Positions 7,624-14,806 of a stretch of 25,316 nucleotides of DNA are shown here, one piece after another; the first letter of the stretch is position 1; the number at the start of each line of letters is the position of its first letter. Source of the DNA: CAZMNF01 sp964567595 (GTDB lineage Bacteria; Bipolaricaulota; Bipolaricaulia; RBG-16-55-9); contig CAZMNF010000032.1 in assembly GCA_964567595.1 (NCBI GenBank), positions 1-25,316 of the forward strand, given 5' to 3'. The translations under genes were made by a program, and so were the position numbers. Under the pieces are notes generated by a model. It did not search any database. It was not told the DNA's origin and saw nothing but the letters and a program-made list of their open reading frames with translations.

Positions 7624-8916
7624 CTAGAGCAGCAGCAGCGTCCCCAGCCCGAGCAGGTAGAGGAAACCGAAAATATCGGTCACGGTGGTAAGAACGACGG
7701 TGGAGGCCAATGCGGGATCGGCCCCGAGCATCCGCAGGCCCAAGGGAACAACAGCCCCGGCCACGCCGGCGGTCACGAGCGTCAGCACCATGGACGCCGC
7801 GACCACCAGCCCCAAGGCCGGATCCCCCTGCCAGACCGACGCGACAATCGCCACCAGGGCGCCGATGATCGCCCCGTTGATGGCCCCGAGCGCCAGTTCC
7901 TTGCCGAGCACGCGCCGGCCGTGGCCAGTGGTGAGCTCGCCGAGCGCCATCCCGCGAACGACGACCGTGACCGTCTGCGAGCCGGCGTTGCCGCCCTGTC
8001 CGGCGATCACGGGCATCAGAACGGCCAAGGCCGTGATCTGGGCGATCGTGCCCTCGAACACCTGAACGACGACGGCCGCCGCGAACGCCGTCACGAGGTT
8101 GATGAGCAGCCACGGCTGGCGACGCCGCAGCGACTGGTGCCACGGATCGAAGACGCGGTCCTCCGAAGCAATACCGACAAGGCGCTGCATGTCCTCGGTC
8201 TCCTCCTCGCGGATGGAGGCGATGACGTCGTCGACGGTGACGATGCCCAACAGGCGCTGGCGCTCGTCGACGACGGGCAGCGCCAGGAAGTTGTAGCGGT
8301 TGAACAGATGGGCGACCTCTTCGGCATCCATCTCCGGCGGCACGGTGAGGACGTCCTCGATCATGATCTCGTTGATGGGCGTGTCGGGATCGTTCACGAT
8401 CAGGTCGCGCATGGTGAGCACGCCGAGCAGCCGATGGCCGTCGTCGACAACGTAGGCGTAGTAGATCATCTCGGCTTCCTCGACCTTGCGTCGCAAGGTC
8501 GCGATCGCCTCCTCGACGGTCAGTTGCACGGGCAGCGCCGCCACCTCCGGCGACATCAGGCCGCCGGCCGTGTCCGGCTCGTAGGCGATCAACTGGCGCA
8601 GAGTGTCCGCGTCGGCCGCCTCCATGCGCTCGAAGAGCTCAGCCTGTTCCGTGTCGCTCAGGTCCTCCATGAGGTCGGCGGCCGAGTCGGGAACCATCTC
8701 GCCCAGGATCTCCGCCGCGCGGCGCTGGCGGAGCGATGCCAACAGTTGGGACGAGCGCTGCTCGTCCATGTGGCGCAGCACCTCGCCCGCGTCCTCCGGC
8801 GACAGCGCCCGCAGCGTCTCGAGGGCCTCGTGCTCGCCCTCTTCTTGTTCGAGCGCCTGAGCGATGCGGACGGCCTCGGTCTCGCTCAGCGGCATTCGCT
8901 CGTCAGTCGGAGCCAT
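7624..8916 (-). CDS. mgtE: MgtE-family magnesium transporter
   Basis: This is an inner-membrane Mg2+ channel, gated by Mg2+ binding to its cytoplasmic domains. The 430-aa product has the standard order: an acidic helical N domain (about 1-125, with repeated LxxLSPEDAGEVL-like helices), two CBS domains (about 126-250, the first starting DTAGGLMSPEVAALP), a connecting helix (WHQSLRRRQPWLLINL), then five transmembrane helices with the pore signature PVIAGQGGNAGSQT and the final helix pair around ASTVVLTTVTDIFGFLYLLG. ATG at 8916 is chosen because GGGGGA precedes it by a few bases; a TTG four codons upstream is less likely. Its promoter overlaps that of divergent yebC. Confidence 0.93.
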   Translation of the reverse strand: MAPTDERMPLSETEAVRIAQALEQEEGEHEALETLRALSPEDAGEVLRHMDEQRSSQLLASLRQRRAAEILGEMVPDSAADLMEDLSDTEQAELFERMEAADADTLRQLIAYEPDTAGGLMSPEVAALPVQLTVEEAIATLRRKVEEAEMIYYAYVVDDGHRLLGVLTMRDLIVNDPDTPINEIMIEDVLTVPPEMDAEEVAHLFNRYNFLALPVVDERQRLLGIVTVDDVIASIREEETEDMQRLVGIASEDRVFDPWHQSLRRRQPWLLINLVTAFAAAVVVQVFEGTIAQITALAVLMPVIAGQGGNAGSQTVTVVVRGMALGELTTGHGRRVLGKELALGAINGAIIGALVAIVASVWQGDPALGLVVAASMVLTLVTAGVAGAVVPLGLRMLGADPALASTVVLTTVTDIFGFLYLLGLGTLLLL

Positions 8917-8933
8917 GGATTCCCCCAAGGGAC

Positions 8934-8962
8934 TTGAATCGTGAGGACGTTCATTTTACAGT
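8934..8962 (+). promoter_or_regulatory. promoter of yebC
   Basis: TTGAAT (8934-8939), a 17-nt spacer, TACAGT (8957-8962), 4/6 each. The predicted leader is about 13 nt. Its -10 box shares two bases with the -10 box of the opposing mgtE promoter. Confidence 0.4.
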
Positions 8963-8980
8963 GTGCGCCGAGGCGATCAA
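8953..8980 (-). promoter_or_regulatory. promoter of mgtE, overlapping the yebC promoter
   Basis: On the minus strand: TTGATC (8980-8975), a 16-nt spacer, TAAAAT (8958-8953). It overlaps the yebC promoter on the other strand, so polymerase could not occupy both at once. Confidence 0.4.
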
Positions 8981-8981
8981 C

Positions 8982-9722
8982 ATGGCCGGTCACTCCAAGT
9001 GGGACAACATCAAGCACCAGAAAGCGCGCCAGGACGCGGCCCGCGGGAAGCTGTTCTCCAAGCTGACCAAGGAGATCACCATGGCCGCCCGCGACGGGCC
9101 CGACCCGGAGAAGAACCCGTCGCTGTCGCAGGCGATCGAGCGGGCCAAGGCGGCCAATATGCCCAAGGAGAACATCGAGCGGGCCATCAAGCGAGCCACG
9201 GGCGAGCTGCCGGGCGTCACCTACGAGGAATACATCTACGACGGGTTCGGTCCCTTCGGCGTGGCCGTCATGGTTCGGGTCGTGACCGACAGCCGCAACC
9301 GGGCCGTCTCCGCGATCCGCAACGTCTTCGACGACTACGGCGGCGACATGGACGGCTCGGTCGACTGGATCTTTGAGCGCCGCGGTCGGGTCCATGCGAA
9401 GCTCACCTCCGAGCAGGACCCGGACGAGGTGCTCATGGCGGCGATCGACCTCGGCGCGGAGGACATGACCGAGGACGAAACCGACGTGGAAATTACCTGC
9501 CCGCCGGAGCGGGTCTCGGACGTCAAAGCCGGCCTCCAGGACGAGGGCGTCGAGATCAACGACGCCAAGGTGACGATGGTCCCGAAGACGACCGTCCCCC
9601 TCGAGGGCGCGGACGCCCAGCGGATCGTCCGCTTCATCGAGGCGCTGGATGACCTGGATGACGTCCAGGAGGTCTACGCCAACTTCGACGTTCCCGACGA
9701 GGCCCTCGCCGAAGTCGCCTGA
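8982..9722 (+). CDS. yebC: YebC/PmpR family protein
   Basis: This is a widespread cytoplasmic protein. Members have been described as transcriptional regulators and, more recently, as translation factors that help ribosomes through proline-rich stretches. Which applies here cannot be seen. The 246-aa product opens with the diagnostic MAGHSKWDNIKHQKARQD, continues with SKLTKEITMAARDG and AANMPKENIERAIKRATGE, and has the central YEEYIYDGFGPFGVAVMV element. Length is typical (about 240-250). The start is fixed by MAGHSKW. The family is often next to ruvC; here it is not, and it faces mgtE. Confidence 0.95.
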   Translation: MAGHSKWDNIKHQKARQDAARGKLFSKLTKEITMAARDGPDPEKNPSLSQAIERAKAANMPKENIERAIKRATGELPGVTYEEYIYDGFGPFGVAVMVRVVTDSRNRAVSAIRNVFDDYGGDMDGSVDWIFERRGRVHAKLTSEQDPDEVLMAAIDLGAEDMTEDETDVEITCPPERVSDVKAGLQDEGVEINDAKVTMVPKTTVPLEGADAQRIVRFIEALDDLDDVQEVYANFDVPDEALAEVA

Positions 9723-9733
9723 TTTCCCAACCC

Positions 9734-9750
9734 CGGGAGCAATCCCGTTT
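9734..9750 (+). terminator. short hairpin after yebC
   Basis: CGGGA (9734-9738) pairs with TCCCG (9743-9747) around a GCAA tetraloop and is followed by TTT. The stem is only 5 bp and the U-run short, so this is a weak or partial terminator 12 nt after the yebC stop. Confidence 0.4.
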
Positions 9751-9773
9751 GCGCCGTTGCCCACCGGCCCCGC

Positions 9774-9779
9774 TATAAT
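9774..9779 (+). promoter_or_regulatory. -10 box for the small secreted protein gene
   Basis: A perfect TATAAT 33 nt before the ATG at 9813. The best -35 candidate, TTGCGC, is 19 nt upstream. The predicted leader includes the AGGAGG at 9800-9805. Confidence 0.5.
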
Positions 9780-9812
9780 CGCCCATCCACTTTGCCCCCA
9801 GGAGGTTGTCCA

Positions 9813-10289
9813 ATGATGACCGCTCGACGATATCCGGCGCTCGTATTGGCGATCGTCTTGATCGGCAGCGTGGCGGGAACGGCCGCCCCGTTGGCTCCGC
9901 AGGCCGGCGTCCAGGTTCCGCTCGCCGGCGTCGGTTCCGTCCAAGTGGCCGACGACGTCCGACTCGAAGGGGCCGCGGTCCTGCCCGGGTTCACCGCGCC
10001 GCTCGTGACGGTCGAGGGACGCCTAGCGGGGAAGCTCTACCTGGGCCCCTACACGCTGCTCGATTTGCCGTTCCGACCGTTTGTCGGGGCCGGCGCCGTC
10101 GGCCTCTACGCGCAGGCCACGGGCGAGATTCGCCCCGGCGTCGTCGGCCTCGTCGGCGTGGAATACCCCTCCGACGAACTGCCGATCGATCTTTTCCTCG
10201 AGGGGAGCTCAACGCTCCTGACGGGAGGCAGTGCCCCGACGCTCGTGTTCGGCCTGAGCGTCGGCGCCCGCGTCGCTATTGGGCCTTGA
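9813..10289 (+). CDS. small exported protein, possible outer-membrane beta-barrel
   Basis: I do not recognise a family. The 158-aa product begins with a clear signal peptide: MMTARRYPALVLAIVLIGSV, then GTAA with a likely cleavage near residues 25-28. The mature part is rich in Gly, Val and Leu and alternates polar and hydrophobic residues in short strands, for example PLVTVEGRLAGKLYLGPYTL, FRPFVGAGAVGLYAQATG and LVFGLSVGARVAIGP. It ends in a strand, as small outer-membrane barrels and surface porin-like proteins often do, although the last residue is Pro and not aromatic. AGGAGG lies 7 nt before ATG (9813), with a second ATG directly after. The stop codon lies inside the -35 box of the clpC promoter. 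Barrel topology is inference from composition only. Confidence 0.7.
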   Translation: MMTARRYPALVLAIVLIGSVAGTAAPLAPQAGVQVPLAGVGSVQVADDVRLEGAAVLPGFTAPLVTVEGRLAGKLYLGPYTLLDLPFRPFVGAGAVGLYAQATGEIRPGVVGLVGVEYPSDELPIDLFLEGSSTLLTGGSAPTLVFGLSVGARVAIGP

Positions 10290-10314
10290 CGCCGGGGAGG
10301 CGGATCGGTATCAT
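10286..10314 (+). promoter_or_regulatory. sigma-70-type promoter of clpC
   Basis: TTGACG (10286-10291), a 17-nt spacer, TATCAT (10309-10314), 5/6 each. The -35 box contains the stop codon of the preceding gene. The predicted start (about 10321) falls inside the CIRCE-like repeat. Confidence 0.7.
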
Positions 10315-10319
10315 CCCTG

Positions 10320-10346
10320 TTAGCAGTCGGATAACTAGACTGCTAA
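10320..10346 (+). promoter_or_regulatory. CIRCE-like HrcA operator (variant)
   Basis: TTAGCAGTC, 9 nt, GACTGCTAA: perfect 9-bp inverted arms with the exact 9-nt spacing of CIRCE, whose consensus arms are TTAGCACTC and GAGTGCTAA. The single difference is C to G at arm position 7 with the matching G to C in the other arm, so symmetry is kept. It begins 6 nt after the -10 box, overlapping the transcription start, as expected for a repressor site. HrcA itself is not in this window. Confidence 0.85.
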
Positions 10347-10360
10347 TTGAGGGATGACCC

Positions 10361-12835
10361 ATGATCCACTTCGACCGACTGACCGAACAGGCGCAGAATT
10401 TGTTCCGAGACGCCTCGGAACTGTTGAGCCAGTATCAACACAACCAGCTCGACGTGGAGCACCTGTTCTACGTGCTCGCCGCCGAAGCGGGCGTCGGGCG
10501 CGACATCCTTGCCGAGACCGGCGTTCCCTTGGACGGCCTCGTCAAGGACGTCGACGGGCTGCTCAAGGGCAAGCCCACGGTCTCCAAGACGACCGGGCAG
10601 CAGATCTACGTCACGCCCCGACTGGAGACGCTCGTCCAGTCAGCCGAGAACGAAGCGAGCCGACTGAAGGACGACTACGTCGGCGTGGAGCACCTGCTGA
10701 TCGCCATTGCGCGCGAGACCAACGCCCAGCTCCGCAAGGTTCTGGACAAATACGGGCTCGACCCGGAGCTCGTCTACAACGCGCTCCAGAAGGTCCGCGG
10801 CTCCCAGCGCGTCACCGACCGCGACGCGGAGGAGCGCTACCAGATCCTGGAGCGCTACAGCACGGACCTGACGGAGCTGGCCCGCCAGGGCGAGCTTGAT
10901 CCCGTCGTCGGCCGCAGCCGCGAGATCCGGCGCACGGCACAGATCCTGTCGCGCCGCAAGAAGCACAACCCCGTGCTCATCGGCGAACCCGGCGTGGGCA
11001 AGACGGCCATCGCCGAGGGCCTCGCCCAGCGCATGGCCGACGGCAACGTGCCCGAGACCTTGGAGGACAAGACGCTCCTGCAGCTCGACATCGCCTCCAT
11101 GGTCGCCGGCGCCAAGTTCCGCGGCGAGTTCGAGGAACGCCTCAAATCCGCGATCAAGGAGATCGAATCGGCCGACGGCCAGATCATCGTCTTCATCGAC
11201 GAGCTGCACAACGTCGTCGGCGCGGGCGGCGCCGAGGGCGCCATCGACGCCTCGAACATCCTCAAGCCGCCCTTAGCCAGGGGCGCGTTCCAAGTGGTAG
11301 GCGCCACGACGCTGGACGAGTACCGGCGCCACATCGAACAGGACCAGGCGCTGGAGCGCCGCTTCCAGAAGGTCCTGATCGAGGAGCCGACGCTCGAGGC
11401 GACCGTCGAGATCCTCCGGGGGCTCCGCGACCAGATCGAGTCGCACCACGAGCTCACGATCACGGACGAGGCGCTCGAGACGGCGGCGGAACTGGCCGAG
11501 CGCTACATCACCGATCGATTCCTGCCCGACAAGGCGATCGACCTGGTGGACGAAGCGGCCTCCAAGATCCGCATCGACAAGACGTTTGCGCCCCAGATCG
11601 AGGAACTGGACATGCGGATTCGCCACGTCGAGGCCGACCTCGAGGCCACGGCCGAGGGCAACCGCCAGCACCAGCGACTCGCCGAGCGCCTGGCCGAGCT
11701 GAAGCGCGAGCGCGAACGGCTGGGCAACGACTGGTCCATGCGGCGCGAGCGCGTCGACGTCAGCTCGGAGGACGTCGCCGAGGTCGTCTCGCTCTGGACC
11801 GGCATTCCGGCCGAGCGGATGATCGTGGAGGAGCGCCAGAAGCTGGCCCACATGGAGGAGCGCCTCCACAGCCGCATCGTCGACCAGACCGAGGCGGTCC
11901 ACTCCATCAGCCAAGCCGTGCGGCGCGCCCGGTCCGGCCTGAAGGACCCCGATCGCCCCATCGGCTCATTTATGTTCCTGGGGCCGACCGGCGTCGGCAA
12001 GACGGAGCTGTCCAAGGCGCTGGCGTGGTTCCTCTTCGACGACGAGGACGCCATGCTCAGAGTCGACATGAGCGAGTACATGGAGCGCCACGCGGTCGCG
12101 CGGCTGATCGGCGCCCCGCCGGGCTACGTCGGCCACGAGGAGGGCGGCCAACTCACGGAAGCCGTGCGGCGCAAGCCCTACCAAGTGATCCTGCTCGACG
12201 AGATCGAGAAGGCCCATCGCGACGTGTTCAATTCGCTGCTGCAGGTGCTGGAGGACGGTCGATTGACCGACGGCCAGGGCCGCACGGTGGATTTCAAGAA
12301 CACGCTCATCATCATGACGAGCAACCTCGGCTCCGAACTGTTGACCGAGAGCGCCAAGATGGGCTTCGAAGCCGGCACCAACGGGGACGCGGACGAGGTC
12401 CCCACCTCCTACGACCAGATGCGCGCCAAGGTGCTCGGCGAGGTGCGCAAGTCCTTCCGGCCCGAGTTCGTCAATCGGCTGGATGAGATCCTCGTCTTCC
12501 GCCCCCTGGAGCGCGAGCACCTGCGCCAGATCGTCGAGCTGAAGCTGGCCGAGCTGAGCGACAAGCTCGACGATCAGGGCGTCGACCTCGAGGTCACCGA
12601 CGCGGCGAAGGATCTCCTCGCCGAGCGCGGGCACGATCCCGTCTACGGGGCCCGGCCGCTGACGCGGGTGATCCGCGACGAGCTGGAGAACGAGCTGGCC
12701 AATCGGCTCATCGACGACCGGCTCCACGAGGACGATCTCGTCCGCGTGGACGTCGCCGACGGCGAGTTCGTCATCGAGCGCGTCGGCGCGACCGAGCCTT
12801 CAGCGGGCGAACCGACGATCCCGTCTGAGAACTGA
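10361..12835 (+). CDS. clpC: ClpC-type AAA+ unfoldase (Hsp100)
   Basis: A hexameric ATP-driven unfoldase that probably feeds proteins to ClpP. The 824-aa product has the Clp N domain (1 to about 148, two repeats), AAA domain 1 with Walker A GEPGVGKT (208-215) and Walker B VFIDE (277-281), a short middle domain (about 411-465), AAA domain 2 with GPTGVGKT (541-548) and VILLDE (609-614), and the D2-small domain with YGARPL. Two features favour ClpC over ClpB: the middle domain is about 55 residues where ClpB has about 120, and MGF at 667-669 sits where ClpC carries its ClpP-docking (I/L/V)GF loop, which ClpB lacks. GAGGG precedes ATG. It stands alone between its own promoter with the CIRCE-like site and a terminator hairpin, so heat-shock control by HrcA is likely. 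Confidence 0.9.
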   Translation: MIHFDRLTEQAQNLFRDASELLSQYQHNQLDVEHLFYVLAAEAGVGRDILAETGVPLDGLVKDVDGLLKGKPTVSKTTGQQIYVTPRLETLVQSAENEASRLKDDYVGVEHLLIAIARETNAQLRKVLDKYGLDPELVYNALQKVRGSQRVTDRDAEERYQILERYSTDLTELARQGELDPVVGRSREIRRTAQILSRRKKHNPVLIGEPGVGKTAIAEGLAQRMADGNVPETLEDKTLLQLDIASMVAGAKFRGEFEERLKSAIKEIESADGQIIVFIDELHNVVGAGGAEGAIDASNILKPPLARGAFQVVGATTLDEYRRHIEQDQALERRFQKVLIEEPTLEATVEILRGLRDQIESHHELTITDEALETAAELAERYITDRFLPDKAIDLVDEAASKIRIDKTFAPQIEELDMRIRHVEADLEATAEGNRQHQRLAERLAELKRERERLGNDWSMRRERVDVSSEDVAEVVSLWTGIPAERMIVEERQKLAHMEERLHSRIVDQTEAVHSISQAVRRARSGLKDPDRPIGSFMFLGPTGVGKTELSKALAWFLFDDEDAMLRVDMSEYMERHAVARLIGAPPGYVGHEEGGQLTEAVRRKPYQVILLDEIEKAHRDVFNSLLQVLEDGRLTDGQGRTVDFKNTLIIMTSNLGSELLTESAKMGFEAGTNGDADEVPTSYDQMRAKVLGEVRKSFRPEFVNRLDEILVFRPLEREHLRQIVELKLAELSDKLDDQGVDLEVTDAAKDLLAERGHDPVYGARPLTRVIRDELENELANRLIDDRLHEDDLVRVDVADGEFVIERVGATEPSAGEPTIPSEN

Positions 12836-12862
12836 CTCAACACCTATCGCCGACCAACGAAC

Positions 12863-12893
12863 GAGGGGCCGAACCAACCCGGTTCGGCCCCTC
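12863..12893 (+). terminator. strong hairpin terminator after clpC
   Basis: GAGGGGCCGAACC (12863-12875) pairs perfectly over 13 bp with 12881-12893, leaving a 5-nt loop. No U-run follows on the + strand. It lies 28 nt after the clpC stop and could also serve the convergent GltD-like gene from the other side. The rest of 12894-13063 shows no gene. Confidence 0.7.
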
Positions 12894-13063
12894 ATCCATT
12901 CCTCAAAAGAAGGTCATCAAGGAGGTCGCCATCACGTTTTAGCCCCCTTAAGCGCACACCCTAACGTCCGCCCGTTATCAGACCGTCAACAGCGCCCCTT
13001 GATCGTATTGTATTCCTTCGCTTGCTTGCCCGCGGCCGAGCACGAACGCGTCGGACGCCTCGG

Positions 13064-14674
13064 CTACGCTCCGTCGCCCGTTGCGCGCAGGTCGGCGTCA
13101 ATGGCCTCGGCGGCCCAGCGGCCGTCGCCCATGGCCTCGATCATGCTCGCCGGCCCGCGCATCGCGTCGCCCCCTGCGTAGACGCCGGGCCGCGACGCGC
13201 GGTAGGCCGCATCGACGGAAATGCGGTTGTCGGGTTCCAAGTCGAGCCCATGGTCGCGGCCGAGCCAGTCGGCGTCGATCTGCTGGCCGATGGCAAAGAC
13301 GACGGTGTCCACGTCGAGCGTGAACTCGCTGCCCTCGATCGCGACGGGGCGCCGTCGCCCGTCCTCGTCGGGCTCGCCCAGCTCCATGCGGACGAGCTCC
13401 AACCCGCCCGCACGGCCTCCCCCATCGTCCATGACCCGGGTCGGGGTCGCCATAAAGTGGACGGCCAGCGGGCCGACGCGCTTGTCGAGGCGATCGAAGG
13501 TCTCGGCCTTCATCTCGCGCGTGAGGGTTTTTTCAACCTCCGCCATGCGATCCAACGTCAGCGATTCCAGCGAATGGAAGATCTGCTTGAAGCGCTCCAC
13601 GCGACGCTCGGTGGAGATCTCAACGGCCAGGTGATGCCAGCCCTGTTGGAGCACCTCTTCCGACATCTCGAAGACCTCTTCCGGGTTGGCCGGCATCTCC
13701 ATGGGCGAGCGCCGATAGATGAGATGGATCTCGTCGCAGGTGCGCAACGCCGACCGGAGCGCGTCCATGGCGACGTCCCCGCCGCCGACGATCGCCGCTT
13801 TGCGCCCGAAGAGCGACTCGCCCGCGTCCTGGCGCTTCAAGAGGTGATAGCCGTGATGCACCCCCTCAAGCTCCGACCCCTCGATGGGGACCTCGCGGGC
13901 TTTCACGGCCCCGGCACTGACGAAGACGGCGTCGTGGGCGCTCAGCAGCTCGTCGAGGCAGCCGTCGCCGGAGACCGGCGAGTCGGGACGAATGGCCACG
14001 CCCATCTCGCGCAGGACCTCGATCTCGTCCTGCAGGACGTCGTCGGGGAGCCGATAGTCGGGAATGGTGTTGAGCGTGCCGCCGGCCTTGTCAAACTGTT
14101 CGTAGATCACGGGCTGATGGCCGCGCCGACGCAGGTGATACGCGCAGCTCAGCCCGGCCGGGCCGGAGCCGACCACGGCGATCCGTTGGCCCGTCTCCTC
14201 GGGGATGGCGAAGTCGACCGCGTGTTGGTCGGTGTTGTCGGTAATGTAGCGCCGCAGGCGCGGGATCTCGATCGGCGTGCCCTCGACGCCCTTCAGACAG
14301 ACGTCGGTGCAGGGATGATAGCAGACGCGGGCGCAGCTGCCCGGAATCGGGAACGCCTCGAGGACGATCGCCAGCCCCCGATCCAGGTCCCCGTCGGCGA
14401 TGGCCTCACAGTAGCCGGGAATGTCCAGATGCGCCGGACAGGCCGCCACGCACGGCGGGTCCTGGCACTGCATGCAGCGTTCCGCCTCGACGCGGGCCTG
14501 CGCGTCCGTGTAGCCCGTCACGACCTCGGCCGCGCTGAGCAGCCGCTCCGACTCGGCAATCTTGGGCACTTCAACCTGCTCGTAGTCGTACAGTCCCTTG
14601 AGACGTCGGCTCAGATCCTCGTCGCTCATCCAATCGTGTTGGGCCATCGGTCCTCCTTCGATGTCGGCGCTCAT
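13064..14674 (-). CDS. GltD-like NAD(P)H-dependent FAD oxidoreductase with an insertion
   Basis: Related to the small (beta) subunit of glutamate synthase, which passes electrons from NADPH via FAD and Fe-S clusters to a partner. The 536-aa product has eight N-terminal cysteines for two 4Fe-4S clusters (C67, C70, C75, C79 and C114, C118, C122, C126), the FAD motif VVGSGPAG (167-174), the NADPH motif IVGGGDVAMD (295-304) and the C-terminal FAD motif VYAGGDAMRGPASMIEAMGDGR. Roughly residues 341-400, charged and helical, are extra compared with GltD, whose usual length is about 470-490. No gltB is beside it, so the electron partner is unknown; related stand-alone enzymes include dihydropyrimidine dehydrogenase subunits and NfnB-type proteins. 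The start at 14674 has GGGGAGG 5 nt upstream; ATG at 14647, with AGGAGG 4 nt upstream, is an equally good alternative. Confidence 0.8.
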   Translation of the reverse strand: MSADIEGGPMAQHDWMSDEDLSRRLKGLYDYEQVEVPKIAESERLLSAAEVVTGYTDAQARVEAERCMQCQDPPCVAACPAHLDIPGYCEAIADGDLDRGLAIVLEAFPIPGSCARVCYHPCTDVCLKGVEGTPIEIPRLRRYITDNTDQHAVDFAIPEETGQRIAVVGSGPAGLSCAYHLRRRGHQPVIYEQFDKAGGTLNTIPDYRLPDDVLQDEIEVLREMGVAIRPDSPVSGDGCLDELLSAHDAVFVSAGAVKAREVPIEGSELEGVHHGYHLLKRQDAGESLFGRKAAIVGGGDVAMDALRSALRTCDEIHLIYRRSPMEMPANPEEVFEMSEEVLQQGWHHLAVEISTERRVERFKQIFHSLESLTLDRMAEVEKTLTREMKAETFDRLDKRVGPLAVHFMATPTRVMDDGGGRAGGLELVRMELGEPDEDGRRRPVAIEGSEFTLDVDTVVFAIGQQIDADWLGRDHGLDLEPDNRISVDAAYRASRPGVYAGGDAMRGPASMIEAMGDGRWAAEAIDADLRATGDGA

Positions 14675-14767
14675 TCTGGCCTCCCCGAATTTCAGACCCT
14701 ATGATCTGCGTCATAAGCTCGGCCCACGAATCGTCTGCTGCTCCATCGAGGCGGCCCTGCGGGCCAC

Positions 14768-14797
14768 TTGCCAAGCGCACGCGTCAGGACGTAGCAT
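14768..14797 (+). promoter_or_regulatory. putative leaderless promoter of the URO-D-like gene
   Basis: TTGCCA (14768-14773), an 18-nt spacer, TAGCAT (14792-14797). The ATG follows 9 nt after the -10 box and no Shine-Dalgarno sequence is present, the same geometry as at prcA. Confidence 0.4.
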
Positions 14798-14806
14798 AGC
14801 CCAGCC

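Noticed and set aside
7507..8937. 476-codon + strand frame opposite mgtE
   Set aside because: Antisense composition artefact. MgtE on the minus strand is complete with pore and CBS motifs.
10361..12835. Calling the Hsp100 gene clpB
   Set aside because: The middle domain is too short for ClpB, and an MGF loop sits at the ClpP-docking position.
13022..14704. 560-codon + strand frame opposite the GltD-like gene
   Set aside because: The minus strand has both Fe-S cysteine sets and nucleotide-binding motifs; the + product is a Val/Ala/Asp-rich shadow.
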